The position numbers and the translations under genes are program-made. DNA of 64,000 nt from Dugong dugon (taxonomy: Eukaryota > Chordata > Mammalia > Sirenia > Dugongidae): contig CM057462.1 in NCBI GenBank assembly GCA_030035585.1, forward strand, positions 120,833,234 to 120,897,233. The letters are read 5' to 3'. Under the pieces are notes generated by a model. That model searched no databases. It was given only the letters and a program-made list of their open reading frames with translations, and had not been told where the DNA came from. Below, piece by piece: positions 32,601 to 43,797 of this stretch (position 1 is the stretch's first letter; each line of letters opens with the position of its first letter).

Positions 32601-33516
32601 CTGTCGGAGTCCTATAGGGCTTGAACTACTTAGATGTAGTCCTCACATTTTTAGATATCATAGTGAATTTTTAAAAATAACATTAAAATGAGGAATATAG
32701 GACAATCTTACACTTTTCAGGAAAGGCATAGTCTAGGCAAGGATATGAAATGAATGAATGATGAAATGAAAGTTCTGTATACTATCTGCTAATACCAGAA
32801 GAGATTTTTTTTTTTTAGATCATCATTTGCTTTTAGATCCATATTTTAATTTTTACCTCCTCTTTTCTGTATCGGGCTGATCCCATAGGCTTCTGCTTGG
32901 ATTTGGCCATTTTGGGAGATACTAGCAGAAGAGTAGAAGACAGGTGGACAGAGAAGTCAGGGTATTATTTTACTTGCTGTGTCTTGGGTGCCATCTTTGG
33001 TAAAGGCTGCATCTCTGGTTGTGGCTTCAGCTCTTGCAAGAGAGATTTCTCTCTCCATGGTCCCAGGTTCTTCTGAGAAGTCCCCTGTATTAGGAGGTGT
33101 ATCTCCCCTGTTTGAAATATCTTGAGTACATTCTGTTTTCTTGATTGGATCCTGACAGATACACTCTTTAATGCCCTACCATACGTTTCTCTTTCCTTCC
33201 TCTCCTTTTTTCTATACTCCTACCTTTGTTTCTGTTTTGCTTTTGTCTGGTACTTTTCCTACTATAGCAACAGTCACAGGAATTATGAACAGTATTTACA
33301 ACAGTCAGGGTTATAAGAAGTTGCATCTTAATATTAAGGTCTCTAATTTTATGGAATGTTTTTTCCCCCTTTATTACTTTTGAAATGCGTAAAACATTCA
33401 TACTGTTATTATTTCTTAGTTGGATTGGACACCTGATGAAAAAATATCTTTAACCTGAACCTCTTAAATAAAATTAATTGTTAAAAAGTATTTGTAATCA
33501 TCTTTTTAATAATCTT
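32601..33516. other. Unassigned sequence
   Basis: A T-run near 32805 and a C/T-rich patch near 33180-33230. No gene recognised. Confidence 0.5.
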
Positions 33517-33648
33517 AGGTGCCTTGGAAGACAGGCTGGATGATCTACTTCAAAAAAGGCACAGCCTTGAAAACCCTGAAGTAGCTCTAGTCTGCACATA
33601 CGGGGTTGCCATGAGTCAGAATCAACTTGATGGCAACTAACAACAAAC
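33517..33648 (+). mobile_element. AfroSINE, 3' part of a third variant
   Basis: Begins within the element at AGGTGCCTTGGAAGACAGG and ends ATCAACTTGATGGCAACTAA plus CAACAAAC. The third variant is marked by the GGTGCCTTGGAAG block; full copies lie at 45602, 46466 and 63657. Confidence 0.85.
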
Positions 33649-34168
33649 TAATTCTTCTTACTGAACTTTAATTTAGATCATTTAAAAAAAACAGTGGAAT
33701 GCATTCCACTCTTTAAGGATTTAGGTCCAGAACTGTAGTGTACAAGTAAGTAATTTGAACAAGAGCCCTCTCTTTTCCTTTTGAAAAGGAGATTATAGTA
33801 AATTGTATTGGCTTATTTGTCAGAGCATATTACTGAGAATTTACCTAATTGACTGTCTCTTGATTTTTTTTAAAACATTAGGGATTTTGGGAATACAGTA
33901 TTAAAGCTGCCAGCACTTGAGACTTTTGCTTAGTTTGCCTGTATAATTACAGCTCTTTACTTAGTTTTGGCAGAGAGTTTTAAGATCTTTAGTTTTTTCA
34001 AGTGGCATGTTAACTAATTCGTTAATATATAACTATTTCCCTACATTTCTTTTGTTATGGTGTTAATTCAGGTGTAGGCTTTGCATGACATCCAAAGCAT
34101 ATGTATGTATTTGGCAGCAGTTTTCCCAGTCCTAGCAAAAACGTAATGTGTGTATGCTTTTGGCTTAG
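33649..34168. other. Unassigned AT-rich sequence
   Basis: No gene or repeat recognised. Confidence 0.5.
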
Positions 34169-34689
34169 TGTCTCAGTCAGCTAGTGCTGCTCTAACAGAA
34201 GTGCCACAAGTGGATGGCTTTGCAAAGAGAAATTTATTCTTTCACAGCCCAGTAGGCTACAAGTCCAAATTCAGGGCATCAGCTCCAGGGGAACGCTTTC
34301 TCCATCAGCTCTGGAGGAAAGTCCATGTCATCAGTCTTCCTTTGTTCTGGGAGCTTCTCTGTGCAGGAACCTCAGGTCCAAAGGACATGCTCTGCTCCCA
34401 GCACTGCTTTCTTGGTGGTATGAGGTTCCTAGGTGTCTCTGCTTGCTTCTCTCTTTTATATCTCAAAAGAGATTGCATTAAGACACTGATCTTGTCAACC
34501 TCATTAGTATAACTTCATCACAGCGATAGAATTTACAACACATGAGATCACATATAATCTCATCATAGTGGTAGAGTTTACAATGCATAAGGAAATCACA
34601 TCAGATAACACAATCATACAATACTGGGACTCATGACCTAGCCAAGGTGCTACACACATTTTTGGGGGGACACAATTCAATCCATGACA
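34169..34689 (+). mobile_element. MaLR-type LTR, complete solo copy
   Basis: About 520 bp with TG...CA ends: TGTCTCAGTCAGCTAGTGCT at the start and ACACAATTCAATCCATGACA at the end, both typical of ERVL-MaLR LTRs. CTTAG before and CTTAC after may be a 5-bp target-site duplication with one mismatch. No adjoining internal region or second LTR, so it is a solo LTR. Confidence 0.85.
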
Positions 34690-34792
34690 CTTACTGATTA
34701 TCTATTTCTCCAATCATTGAAACATAAGTGGTGCTTCTAACATCCTCTATTTCCATTCACTGTTTAAATGTGTTTCAGCCAGTATCTAAAAA

Positions 34793-34802
34793 GGAGCCCT
34801 GG
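34793..34802 (+). mobile_element. AfroSINE head remnant, about 10 bp
   Basis: GGAGCCCTGG, identical to the AfroSINE start, fused directly to the interior of an L1 3' UTR. Too short to be certain on its own. Confidence 0.4.
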
Positions 34803-35714
34803 CATCTCAACTTTTCTCTAGCTCTGTCTGGGACCCTCTATTGTGATTCCTGTCAGAGCAGTTGGTAGTGGTAGCTGGGCATCATCTGGTTATGCTGGAC
34901 TCAATCTGGTGGATGCTATGGTACTTGTGGTCCATTAGTCCTTTGGACTAATCTTTCCCTTTGTCTTTGGTTTTCTTCATTGTCTCTTGCTCCGGATGGG
35001 GTGGGTCCAGTGGAGTATCTTAGGTGGCTGCTCACAAGCTTTTAAGACCCCAAAATCTTCTCACCAAAGAAGGATGTAGAACATTTTCTTTATAAACTCT
35101 GTTAGGACAGTTGAGCTAGGTGTCTCCCGAGACCATGGTCCCCAGCCCTCAGCCCAGTAACTTGGTCCCTCAGGGAGTTTGAATGTGTCTATGAGGCTTC
35201 TATGACTTTGCCTTGGTCAAGTTGTGCTGACTTACCCAGCATTGTGTACCATCTTAACTTTTACCGAAGTTACCACTTAATTTATTGTTTAGTTAGTGTT
35301 TTTCTCTCCCCACGTCTTCCCTCCCTCGTAACCATCAAAGATTGTTTCTTTCTGTATGTAAACCTTTTCATGAGTTTTTATAATAATGGTCATACAGTAT
35401 TTGTCCTTTTGTAATTGACTTATTTCACTCAGCATAATGTCCTCCAGATTAATCCATGTTGTGAGATGTTTTTCAGATTCGTCATTGTTCTTCATCATTG
35501 TGTAGTATTCCATTGTGTCTATGTACCATAGTTGGTTTATCCATTCATCCATTGATGGGCACTTAGGTTCTTTCCATGTTTTTACTATTGTGAGTAATGC
35601 TGCAATGAATATGGGTGTGCATATATCTGTTCATATGATGGCACTTATTTCTCTAGGATATATTCCTAGGAGTGGGATTGCTGGATCATATGGTATTTCT
35701 ATTTCTAGCTTTTT

Positions 35715-36332
35715 TTTCTGCCGTCCAGTTGGTTCTAACTCACAGCGACCCTATGTGCAACAGAACGAAACACTGCCCAGTCCTCTGCCATCCTCACAAT
35801 CATTGTTATATATATATATACATTTATCATACATACATATATAATAAAGCACATAGCAGCCACAGCTACGGATGCTTCTTTTTTTTTGTTTTTTTAATTG
35901 ATGTAATTCTATGAAGTTTACATTTCAAGTTAGTCTCCCATACAGAATTTTTTTTTTTTAACGTATATTGTTATGAGACCCCAACCGCTCACCCCACTCT
36001 GCGACACCACACTCCTCCCCTCCGCCCCTGATTCCCCATGAACATTCAACCAGCTTCTAACTCTCTCTGCCTTCCCCTCTAACCTCTGGACAGAAGCCGC
36101 CCCTTTGGTTTCTTATATCTACTTGTCTAAGAGGCACATTCTTCACGAGTATCACTTTATATCCCACAGTCCAGTCCAATCCCTGTCTGAAGAGTTGGCC
36201 TCAGAAATTGTTTTAGTTCTGGGGCGATGGAGAGACCAGGAGCCATGCTTTCCGGGGCGCCTCCAGTCTTAGTCAGACCATTAAGTCTGGTCTTCTTACT
36301 AGTATTTGAGTTCTGCATCCCATCGTTCTACC
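35715..36332 (-). mobile_element. L1 (B) with RTE tail, one insertion
   Basis: On the minus strand: L1 subfamily B 3' UTR (36332-35885), an A-rich tract (near 35877-35897), about 70 bp of other sequence with a TA repeat (35809-35876), an RTE 3' end (35808-35719), then A-rich sequence. One 15-bp duplication, TATTTCTAGCTTTTT, at 35700-35714 and 36333-36347, encloses the whole. This suggests a single retrotransposition event carrying 3'-transduced sequence. Confidence 0.8.
35806..35850. repeat. TA-rich microsatellite
   Basis: TATATATATATATA followed by ACATACATATATAA, inside the composite L1 insertion. Confidence 0.9.
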
Positions 36333-36450
36333 TATTTCTAGCTTTTTAAGGAAGCACCATATCGTTTTCCAAAATGGTTGTACCATTTTGCATTCCCACC
36401 AGCAGTCATAAGAATTCCAGTCTCCTTAAAGCCTCTTCAACATTTGTTAT

Positions 36451-37607
36451 TGTCTGCAACAACTTTATTTTGACCTGTCTCCAAAGGTCTTTCTTAAACT
36501 TCTTTAAAGTTACATTAATCTTTCAATAAAATAAAATTACCCTTTTATTTTTTAATTCCATACTCAGTTACAAGTCTCTGGCTAGATTCTTCTGGAACCT
36601 CAGTTAGTATTTCTTTTAAGGGTAAATTTTTCTTCTGTACTTTTTCTTTCTAAAGTAAACTCCTATGTCTTGTCTGTGGAACCCTTTTCTTCACTTCTAA
36701 ATTGTTCAACTAGCTTTATAAACAGTTGTGTGTTGTAAAAAGATGTGTGGGTTGGAGAAGTAGTTGCAGCTGCAAGTCATTCTTTTTCAGCTAATTTCAT
36801 ATAATTCCTCTGAATTTGAAGGTTGGGATGATTTACTGGTTTTCTAATGGCTAGACTTTTGTAATACTGACATATTAAAAACACGTTTTAATTATAAACA
36901 AAAATATACTTGTATACGTGTTACTGAAATTTCAAAATATCATATGAAGTAAAGGACTTAATTTTATAAATTTATAAAAACAATAAACAATTTGTAAATT
37001 GTTCTCTGGCTTTTTAGTTTTTTTTTTTTTTTACTTTTAACTGGAAACAAGGTTAAACTTGTTTACCGACAAAACTCAGTTATAGAAAGTCTTTTAATTA
37101 AGAGTATTTCTTAATTAAAGAGATGACTTTAACATTTCATAACAGAATGATTAAATCTTGTTTAGGGTATTAATTCTGCCAGTGCACATTTTACAATTAA
37201 TAATGTATTGATGCAAGTAAACATGATTAAAATAATTTCCTCTGTAAGCAATTTAACCATCCTGAGGAGATCTGAAAGAAATATAGGTCAGTTATGAATA
37301 AAACAAATTTCTGAGTGAATGTGTCTGCTTAATGAAATCCAAATTAAAATATTTAAGCCTAATTTTAGCGTTTATGCTTTTTATTCAGTTTTTCCAGCGA
37401 TGGCATGGGTAAATGTCCATGTTTAAAATCATTTTGACTTACACATAGCATTTGCCTATTAATGATGAGGAAAAGAAATAAAATTATTCAGGTAAATCAA
37501 GGTATGACACAAATATGCAAGTCTAGAGACCTTAAAAGTTATGTTAAAATCCTTTATTTGATATGATGGAATAATTGACAGGTCAGATATTTTAAGACTG
37601 ATACATA
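36451..37607. other. No repeat recognised; AT-rich
   Basis: More than 1.1 kb without a young repeat. No exon-like open frame. A T-run is near 37019. Confidence 0.5.
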
Positions 37608-37924
37608 CAGGCAGTCCCTGGGTTAAGAACGAATGCAATCCATTCCTAAGTGTGTCTGTAAGAATTTGTAGGTAAGTCGGAGCAGATGCATATGGTTCTT
37701 ATTTAGTCTTACTTTAGTGCAAGAAAAAAGCTGGAAGCCTTTTCAATGCTGTAAAAGCTACCTTGCAGCAAGTGAAGGTGATTGTGATGAATTTGTTGTG
37801 AGTAGGGGTTGGTTCAGTTGTTTCAAAGTGGGGGCAAAGTTACATAGCATTGGAGGGCAAGTACGAGTTGTCTGACCTTTTGAGTTGTGTGTAAGTCAGA
37901 CATTTGTAACCTGGGGACTTATTG
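37608..37924 (+). mobile_element. Tigger-like non-autonomous DNA transposon
   Basis: 317 bp bounded by TA duplications (37606-37607 and 37925-37926). Imperfect terminal inverted repeats: CAGGCAGTCCCTGGGTTAAG at the left, and the complement of the right end reads CAATAAGTCCCCAGGTTACA. TA targets and these ends fit the Tc1/mariner-Tigger group. No transposase frame; exact family name not assigned. Confidence 0.85.
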
Positions 37925-38084
37925 TAGTAGATACCAAGTACACCGTTCACAAGTCCCTCGTCTGTGGAAACGGCCCCAACATGACTTCAACTGACCCTTG
38001 ACCAGTGATTGATTTAGGGGTAGATACCTGAAATAAGCTGGGCAAATTAGATTTTTTACACCCAGGAATTAACTAGTTGTATTA

Positions 38085-38400
38085 ATTCATTCAGTCAACA
38101 AATATTTATTTTGGGCCGACTATGTGCTAGACAAGGAGGCCTGGTGGCACAATGGTTAATCACTCAGTTGCTAACAGAAAGGTAGGCAGTTTGAAACCAC
38201 CAGCCGCTCTGCAAGAGAAACATGTGGCAGTCTGCTTCTGTAAAGATTACAGCCTTGGAAACCCTATGGGGCAGTTCTGTAGGATCGCTATGAGTCGGAA
38301 TCGACTTTTTTGTTTGGAGGTGCTAGACATTATTTTAGTTGTTAGGTTACAGTGGTGGGAAGACAGATAAAGTCCCTTCTCTCCTGAAACAAGTAAATAA
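38085..38400. mobile_element. Old LINE 3' fragment split by a SINE
   Basis: TTCATTCAGTCAACAAATAT and TATGTGCTAGACA before the SINE, and GTGCTAGACATTATTTTAG with CTCTCCTGAAAC after it, form the common L2/L1M-type 'CAACAAATATTTATTG...GTGCCAGGCAC' motif. The family is uncertain. Confidence 0.65.
38134..38319 (+). mobile_element. AfroSINE, long variant
   Basis: Complete SINE with a perfect 10-bp target-site duplication GTGCTAGACA at 38124-38133 and 38320-38329. Confidence 0.95.
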
Positions 38401-38633
38401 AGTGGTGCCTAGACATGGAGATAGTGGCATCCGAGAGGTAAATTTATGCTGTTAAGGTCTAGAGAGCTCTCCTGCTCATGCCATTCTATGGCCTGGTGGT
38501 TCATTTCTTTCTTCAGTTCTGTGAGCTACCCCAATATCCTTCCAATGTTTCTAAGAAAGCTGACTGCCTCCCTTCCACCCTTAGTTTATTTCAACCAAAA
38601 GACCTTTACTAATGCATATCTTGGATCTGGAGT

Positions 38634-38964
38634 AGGGTTTTGTGATAGACTTGACTTAGGTCAGATGTATAGTGTTAGACTGAACAGTATGGCCGTGTAG
38701 ATATCGGATTTGATAGTAGCTTCTTTTAACTTTCAGTCTTAAAGTAGAATAATGAACGTTTCACAGCAGAATATGTGTGCTGTTTTGTTTTGGACAGACA
38801 AAACAACGTCCACTACAGTGTATACCTATCATATGTATTGCGTTTGGTTAGGACTTCCAAAATATATTTCATGGTATCTCAAATTTTTGTCAAAAATTTG
38901 TAGGAATTTTGTGCAAGGAGAGGATCTAGTACTTATATTTGTAAATAGTCTGTCATAAGTTGAA
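38634..38964 (+). repeat. Duplicated segment, copy 1
   Basis: About 330 bp that recurs in reverse orientation at 42746-43078. In the 60 bases from 38641 I count 8 differences; small indels occur near 38710 and 38760. It is not one of the SINE, L1, RTE or MaLR types seen in this window. It contains short open frames that are not conserved in the other copy, so it is unlikely to be coding. Confidence 0.85.
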
Positions 38965-39307
38965 TTACTGGTTTTTAAAGAATAAAAAAGTAAAAATATT
39001 CCCATCTCGTAAGATATGAAAAGTGTTACTTCCCAGTTTTGTGTTTTGTGCTAGCTTTTTTGGGATTTTGACCTCCAACTTTTGTATTTGTCATAGCTAA
39101 TCTGTTAAATTGTAAATAGCTTGAAGGTAGTCACCATGTCACCACATTCTATAGTAACTTAGAGAACATGTTCAATAAATGTTGACATGATATATATTCA
39201 ATAAAAACACTGCGTAGTTTCATCATAGGATTGCTTTAAAGCATTCATTATTATAAGATTGTGAATTATGCTTGAGTTTCAGAATAAAATCCAAGAGCCT
39301 TTTATTA
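38965..39307. other. Unassigned sequence
   Basis: No gene or repeat recognised. Confidence 0.5.
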
Positions 39308-39630
39308 TTATTTTTTATATTGAACTAGTTTCATACTTACAGAAAAGTTGCAGAAATTGTAGAGTTTCTATATATCCCTTACTCTGCTTCCTCTCTCATT
39401 AATATCTTGCATAATCATTGTATAGCTATCAAAATGAGGTAATTAACATTGGAACGAGGGTGCAATTAAATTGCAGCCCTTATTTAAATGTCACAGGTTT
39501 TTCCACTGATGTCTTTTTTCTGGTCCATCTTCCAATCCAGGATATCCCACATTGGCTTTAGTTGTTATTTCATCTTATTCTTCAGCAATCTGTAACAGAT
39601 CTTTCTTTTTCTTGGGTCCCAGTTTAGATC
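39308..39630 (-). mobile_element. Old L1 (L1M-type) 3' fragment
   Basis: Antisense old-L1 landmarks: CAGAAAAGTTGCAGAAATTG, TTTTTCCACTGATGTC, CAATCCAGGATATCCCACAT. Confidence 0.8.
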
Positions 39631-39711
39631 AGTTTCGTTAAATTCATTTCATTGTTCAGGGTACTGTGCTAGGCATTGTAGGCATGCAAAAATGAATGTG
39701 ACCCAAAATCT

Positions 39712-39904
39712 GCAGTATTGCCTAATAGTAGGCTTTGGTATCAGACAGACCTGAATTGAAATCCTGAATTTAAATTTTGGAGTTGTGTGAAGTTGTAAGT
39801 TGCTTAACTTCGTTTAGCCTTAGACTGTCTCACAGAATTAACAATAAGGGATAAATGAGGTACTATGTAAAAAATGCGTAGTATGGTGCTTGGTACATAG
39901 TAAG
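39712..39904 (+). mobile_element. MIR SINE
   Basis: Sense MIR with AGGCTTTGGTATCAGACAGA, AGTTGCTTAACTTCG, GGATAAATGAGGTACTATG and GCTTGGTACATAGTAAGTG. One of the best preserved MIRs here. Confidence 0.88.
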
Positions 39905-39916
39905 TGTTCACTAATT

Positions 39917-40223
39917 ATTGTTGTTAGGTACCGTGGAGTCGGTTCCAACTCATAGCAACCATGTGTGCAACAGAATGAAACACTGCCTGGTCCTGCGCCA
40001 TCCTCACAATTGTTGTTATACTTGAGCCTATTGTTGCAGCCACTGTGTCTGTCCATCTCGTTGAGGGTCTTCCTCTTTTTCACTGACCCTTCACTTTACC
40101 GAGCATGATGTCCTTCTCCAGGGACTGATCCCTCCTGACAACATGTCCAAAATTTGTGAGATGTAGTCTCACCATCCTTGCTTCTAAGGAGCATTCTGGT
40201 TGTACTTCGTCCAAGACAGATTT
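39917..40223 (-). mobile_element. RTE LINE 3' fragment
   Basis: Antisense RTE 3' end of about 300 bp with a perfect 12-bp target-site duplication GTTCACTAATTA at 39905-39916 and 40224-40235. The duplication proves independent insertion and fixes both ends. Confidence 0.95.
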
Positions 40224-40235
40224 GTTCACTAATTA

Positions 40236-40610
40236 GAAGTGATAATTTTAAGATTCTTATTAGACTTTTTTGATTACAAAGGTGACTCGTCAGTACAGGA
40301 GCCTGTTGATGCCCATTCTTTTATAAATCAGCATTTAGCTCCAGGGACCAGGTTAACCACTCCTACCTTCTTCCCCTGCTTGATAGCTGGAGTTCACTAG
40401 AAATCTGTTGCTTCACATTTAAGGATATTTTACTCCTCATTTGGTCTCTGTTTTTCTTGAATCTTGGTTATTCTTCTGCTACTAGCTTATGTATTCTTCT
40501 CCATTCAAATTCAGGAGGGAGAAATTGTAATTGGCCTAGCTAATTACCATGAACTGGCGGGTAGTAATTAAAATGTGAAAACCCATGAATGCTGTGAGTT
40601 AAAAAGGAGA
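40236..40610. other. Unassigned sequence
   Basis: No gene or repeat recognised. Confidence 0.5.
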
Positions 40611-40624
40611 TGTTTAAATTCTTT

Positions 40625-41674
40625 CTTTTTAATTTCACTTAAAAATTTTTTTTTTATTGTATTTTAGATGAAGGTTTACAGAACAAATAGTTTCTCATTA
40701 AACAGTTGGTACACATATTGTTTTATGACAATATCAACAACACCATGACATGTCAACACTATCCCTTCTCAACCTTGGGTTCCCTATTACCAGCTTTCCT
40801 GTCCCCTCCTGCTGTCTAGTCCTTGTCCCTGGACTGTTGTGCCCCAGTAGTCTCGTTTTGTTTTACGGGGCTGTCTAATCTTTTGCTGAACAGTGAACCT
40901 CGGGATTGACTTCATTACTGAACTAAAAGGATGTCCGGGGGCCATACTCTGGGAGTTTCTTCAGTCTCTGTCAGGCCAGTAAATCTGGTCTCTTTTTGTG
41001 AGTTAGAATTTTGTTCTACATTTTTCTACAGCTCTGTCCGGACCCTCTGTTGTGATCCCTGTCAGAGCAGCCAGTGGTGGTAGCTGGGCACCATCTAGTT
41101 GTACTACTGGACTCCGTCTGGTGGAGGCTGTGAATAGTTGTGGTCCATTAATTCTGTGGACTGATCTTTTCCTTCTATCTTGTTTTCTTCATTCTCCCTT
41201 GCTCCCAAAGGGGTGAGACCAGTGGAGTATCTTAGATGGCTGCTCACAGGCTTTTAAGACCCCAGACACTACTCACCAAGGTAGAATGTAGAACATTTTC
41301 TTTATAAACTGTGTTACACCAACTGAGCTAGATGTTCCCTGAGACCATGGTCCCCACAGCCCTCCATCCAGCAGTTCAGTCCCTCAGGGAGTTGTGATGT
41401 GTCTTTGGAGCTTCCATGACCTTTCCTTGTACAAGTTGTGCTGGCTTCCCCAGTATTGTGTACTGCCGTCCCCTTCACCAAAGTTACCACTGAGCTAATT
41501 AGTATTCCCCCCTACACCATCCCTTGTAACCAACAAAGATTGTTTCTTTTTGTGTGTAAACTTTTTCATGAGTTTTTGCAGTAGAGGTCTCATACAATAT
41601 TTGTCCTTTCATGATTGATTTATTTCACTCAGCATAATGTTCTCTAGTTTCATCCATGTTATGAGATGCTTCAG
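40625..41674 (-). mobile_element. L1 3' end, subfamily A
   Basis: Poly-T (40651-40661), antisense 3' UTR, and the last part of ORF2 at the right (CATTATGCTGAGTGAAATAA in sense). Perfect 14-bp target-site duplication TGTTTAAATTCTTT at 40611-40624 and 41675-41688. Confidence 0.95.
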
Positions 41675-41698
41675 TGTTTAAATTCTTTAAGGTAAAAA

Positions 41699-42090
41699 TT
41701 AGTTGAACTTGAAAAACAAATTGTGGTATAACTATCCAATGTAATATTACTCAGCAGTAGAAAAGGAACCTAGACAGACAAATGCGGCACTCCTTGATGA
41801 ATCTCAAAAACATTATGCTGAGCAAAAGAAGCCAGGTCAAGAGAGTATATATAGTATAGTTCCAATTATATGAAGTTCTAGAAAAGGCACAATAATCTGT
41901 AATGACAGCACATTGTTGGTTGCATGGGACCTAGGATGGGAAGTTGACTTCCAAGGGGGCTGAGGGAGCTTTCTGGGATGAAGAAAATATCCTCTCTTAT
42001 TTTCCCCCCCAAACTCATCATACTGTGCATTTGAAATGGGAGCAGTCTATTGTATGTAAATTATACCTCAATGAATTTGATTTAAAAACT
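41699..42090 (+). mobile_element. Old L1 (L1M-type) 3' end, sense
   Basis: Sense L1: ATGAATCTCAAAAACATTAT, TATATGAAGTTCTAGAAAAG, and the terminal TGTATGTAAATTATACCTCA followed by an A-rich end. One of only two sense L1 segments found. The host of the L1 at 40625 may have been just upstream of it. Confidence 0.88.
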
Positions 42091-42745
42091 GAGGTTGTTC
42101 TTTTTGAACTCTTTTAATGGTTGACACAAAATGTGATTACTTGGAATTTATGAAAGGTTCTGGGTTTTGCAAATTACCTACCTCTTACTTAGTCTGAGAA
42201 GCCTTGTGACACCTGAGCATTTGTAGAGCAATCTAAGAGTTGAAGTTATAGTTTTCTTATGTTGTCTTATCTTTAGGGCTAGGACTCAAGTTTTTTTTTC
42301 CCCTTATGTGCATTCCAAACCCTTAGGATCTTCCAGATCTCTTTCGATCTCCTTAGAATATTTCAAATAGATCATCTTGAGTGTTTGATTACCTAGGAGG
42401 GCAGCTGATTGAAGTCAACTTTCGGGGACTCTTTCAGTTCAGAAGTTTGTCCCTTTCTCTCTGCAACCCCGGAATTGGCTGGCTCCTGACAAGCCCCTGC
42501 AATCGAGAAGAGTTAATTGGTAATCCTTAATTTTTAAGAGCCATTTGTTGACATACTTGTATGTGTGTGTGTATGTATGTTAAAAATAATCAAATCTCAA
42601 AGAAATTGAAAAATAAATTTTATTCTGAGCAGTAATTCTATATGCATATAGGGAGACCATCCTGATTCAAAAAAAAAAAAAAACTTGAAAAAAAATGGCT
42701 TGAAGTAGGCTAGCTACAATGAAGGTTATAAAGAGGAGGGAGAAG
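42091..42745. other. Unassigned sequence
   Basis: Includes a moderately GC-rich part (42400-42510), a short GTAT repeat (42559-42580) and an A15 run near 42669. No gene recognised. Confidence 0.5.
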
Positions 42746-43078
42746 AATTCAACTTCTGATAGACTGTTTATAAACAGAAGTACCAGATCCTCTCCTTGCA
42801 CAAAATTCCTACAAATTTTTGATAAAAATTTGAGATATCATGAAATATATTTTGAAAGTCCTAACCAAACACAACATGTATGATAGGTATACATTGTAGT
42901 GGATGTTGTTTTGTCCAGAACAAAAAGGCACACATATTCTGCTGTGTTCGTTTTCCTACTTTAAGACTGAAAGTTTAAGACGCTACCATCTATATTCAAA
43001 TCCCATATCTACATGGCCACACTGTTCAGTCTAAGAGTACACGTCTGACCTAAGTCAAGCCCATCACAAAACCGTAGA
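42746..43078 (-). repeat. Duplicated segment, copy 2 (inverted)
   Basis: Reverse-complement counterpart of 38634-38964. Its right end stops within a few bases of an L1 ORF2 fragment that starts near 43085. Confidence 0.85.
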
Positions 43079-43084
43079 TAGAAG

Positions 43085-43535
43085 AGACTGTTCTTTCCTT
43101 CATTGAATGGACCTGGCACCCTTGTCAAAAATCAGTTGACCATAGACGTATGGGTTTATTTATGGGCTCTCATTTCCATTCCATTGGTCTGTATGTCTAT
43201 CCTGATACCGGTACCAGACTGTTTTGATTCCCGTAGTTTATACTATGTTTTATTTATTGGCCAGTGTTAGTCCTCCCCCTTTGTTCTTCTTTTTCTAGAT
43301 TATTTCGGGACTTCTTGCAATTCCATACGAATTTGAGAACGAGCTTTTCCATTTATGTAAAAAAGACTTGGGATTTTGATAGGAATTATGTTGAATCTAT
43401 AGGTCACTTTGGTTTGTATTGACATCTTAACAATATTAAGTCTTTCACTCCATGTGCATGGGATGTCTTTCCATTTATTTAGGTCTTTGATTTCGTTCTG
43501 CAATGTTCTGTAGTATTCAGTGAATAAGTAGTACA
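43085..43535 (-). mobile_element. L1 ORF2 internal fragment
   Basis: Antisense ORF2 piece lacking a 3' UTR. The frame 43536-43300 reads [20 protein letters not shown], then [17 protein letters not shown], which is the region after the reverse transcriptase palm. It aligns with 14230-14720 of the large L1 but is more diverged. Broken and inactive. Confidence 0.85.
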
Positions 43536-43600
43536 TCTTTATGTGTATGTGAAAGCATTATTAATCAGAAAAGCTTCCACGTTTTGTTCCACATTTCATT

Positions 43601-43797
43601 TTGTGCTCAGCTACTAATGGAAAGGTTGACGATTTGAACCCACCCAGTGGCTCTGCAGGAGAAAGACCTAGTGATCTGCTTCTGTAAAAATTACAACCAA
43701 AAAAACCCATGGGGCAGTTCTACTCTGTCACGTAGGGTAGCTGAGCCAAAATCGACTCGGTGGCACCTAACAACAAGAACAACACAGCAACAACACA
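43601..43797 (+). mobile_element. AfroSINE, long variant, head-truncated
   Basis: Lacks the GGAGCCCTGG head. Has CAGGAGAAAGACCTAGTGAT, CTGCTTCTGTAAAAATTACA and the tail CGACTCGGTGGCACCTAACA plus ACAAC repeats, which looks very like an RTE 3' end. Confidence 0.9.

Larger units (their letters stand above)
34803..36450 (-). mobile_element. L1, subfamily A, interrupted
   Basis: Antisense L1 from inside the 3' UTR (AGCTCTGTCTGGGACCC) into the C-terminal part of ORF2. It is split by a composite insertion at 35715-36332 and resumes at 36348 (AAGGAAGCACCATATCG) until about 36450. ORF2 C-terminal sequence (MDEWINQLWYIDTMEYYTMM) is visible at 35552-35289. The usual L1 3' end and poly(A) are missing on the left. 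Confidence 0.9.

Noticed and set aside
34169-34512. 120-codon open frame in the LTR
   Set aside because: It falls inside a solo MaLR LTR, which is non-coding, and the frame is not kept in the copy at 26393.
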